A DNA stretch of 64,000 nt from CBDCVY01 sp965223245 (GTDB lineage Bacteria; Nitrospinota; Nitrospinia; Nitrospinales; Nitrospinaceae): positions 2,046,001 to 2,110,000 of the forward strand of contig CBDCVY010000013.1 in NCBI GenBank assembly GCA_965223245.1, written 5' to 3'. Under the pieces are notes generated by a model. That model had not been told where the DNA came from and made no database searches. It saw nothing but the letters and a program-made list of their open reading frames with translations. Positions 63,451 through 64,000 of the stretch are shown in pieces. Both the position numbers and the translations under genes were made by a program. How positions within the stretch are numbered: position 1 is the first letter of the stretch; every line of letters starts with the position of its first letter.

Positions 63451-64000
63451 ATGACATTTTGTATTGCCATTAAAGTAGAAGGCGGCCTGGTTGCCCTTTC
63501 TGACAGCCGCTTAACTACGGGATCGGAAGTTGCTACCGCCCGTAAGGTTTCCCTGCACCAACAGGGACAGCACCAGTTATTTTTGATGACCTCCGGGCTG
63601 CGCTCCGTTCGGGATAAAGCGGTGACCTATTTTGAGGAACACCCGCACGACTCCGGTTCGCATCTGAAAAAAACTTACAAGGCCGTGAACCACCTGTCGG
63701 AACAACTCCGCAAAGTGGCGCGCGAAGACAAAGACGCCCTTCGGGAAAGCGGGATGGTGTTCGATTTAAACTCCATTGTCGGAGGACAACTGGAAGAAGA
63801 TGAAGAACACAAGCTCTACCTGTTGTATCCGCAGGCCAACTGGGTGGAAGTCACGCCGGAAACGCCGTATCAGATCATCGGCGAATCCGGCTACGGCAAA
63901 CCGCTGCTCGATCTGGTGCTGAACTACGATTCCAGTATGGTGATGGCCGTCAAGTCAGCGTTCCTCGCGTTCGACGCCACGCGCCGCTGCTCCAGCAACG
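63451..64000 (+). CDS. Anbu proteasome-type peptidase, N-terminal part
   Basis: An open frame runs from the ATG at 63451 to the window end (183 codons). MTFCIAIKVEGGLVALSDSR has a Thr right after Met, the expected N-terminal nucleophile after Met removal, and TTGSEVATARKVS is the start of the proteasome-like fold. This fits Anbu, the ancestral beta-type subunit. It follows the alpha-E gene by 21 bases. The transglutaminase-like gene found in many such operons is not in the window between them; it may lie downstream. Confidence 0.88.
   Translation, partial: MTFCIAIKVEGGLVALSDSRLTTGSEVATARKVSLHQQGQHQLFLMTSGLRSVRDKAVTYFEEHPHDSGSHLKKTYKAVNHLSEQLRKVAREDKDALRESGMVFDLNSIVGGQLEEDEEHKLYLLYPQANWVEVTPETPYQIIGESGYGKPLLDLVLNYDSSMVMAVKSAFLAFDATRRCSSN

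Overview
The window is a 64 kb piece of a Gram-negative bacterial chromosome: it has TonB-dependent receptors, lipoproteins with lipoboxes, an Mla/Pqi-type lipid transport operon and an Anbu proteasome operon. I could not fix the taxon; an aquatic or sediment bacterium outside the well-studied groups is my guess only. Base composition changes along the window. Positions 1 to about 26 kb and 34.4 to 38.1 kb are visibly AT-rich, while most of 26 to 64 kb is richer in GC and full of intergenic repeats.

Layout. 1-3.3 kb: lysA (partial) and speA diverge, then an XRE regulator. 3.3-8.5 kb: a sensory operon (TonB receptor, YfiR-like protein, CHASE8 histidine kinase, response regulator). 8.6-12.1 kb: a thiazole/oxazole-modified microcin (TOMM) cluster with a Cys-rich precursor, ocin-ThiF protein, YcaO and SagB-type dehydrogenase. 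12.2-15.9 kb: rsmD-mnmA-suhB-GT2 on the minus strand. 16-20.6 kb: membrane proteins and a lipoprotein. 21-25.6 kb: a second TonB receptor/YfiR/CHASE8-kinase cassette, here with a hybrid kinase. 26.0 kb: the 3' half of a tRNA-Glu, which looks like an attachment-site remnant, followed by a 215 bp tandem duplication and a degraded phage replication module (28-30 kb).

31-33 kb carries redox/metal-type genes (DUF4142, cupredoxin, SufR-like regulator, DM13). 34.7-38.8 kb carries a P-loop ATPase divergent from a DEDDh-exonuclease/BRCT protein, then a HigB/HigA-type toxin-antitoxin pair with its own promoter-operator. 40-46 kb has a PAN-domain secreted protein, a lipoprotein and the MlaE/F/D/PqiC-like operon. 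46-53 kb has a DUF559 gene between long direct repeats, a TPR protein, a TIM-barrel lipoprotein and a DNRLRE/YadA-head protein. 59-64 kb has an acyl-CoA dehydrogenase and the ATP-grasp/alpha-E/Anbu operon. Gaps between 26 and 61 kb are built from a modular repeat containing short hairpins whose stem sequence changes while pairing is kept.

The most striking locus is 53.6-58.4 kb. Two small proteins share the motif YYQGMADYEAALA; the second has four copies of it followed by 34 tandem RITP/RVTP tetrapeptides. They precede a B12-binding radical SAM enzyme of the RiPP-maturation type (CX7CX2C cluster motif) and a subtilisin-like protease without a signal peptide, translationally coupled to it. I read this as a RiPP-like pathway in which a repeated acidic leader presents a long cationic Pro/Arg-rich core for modification and cleavage. 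The product is unknown.
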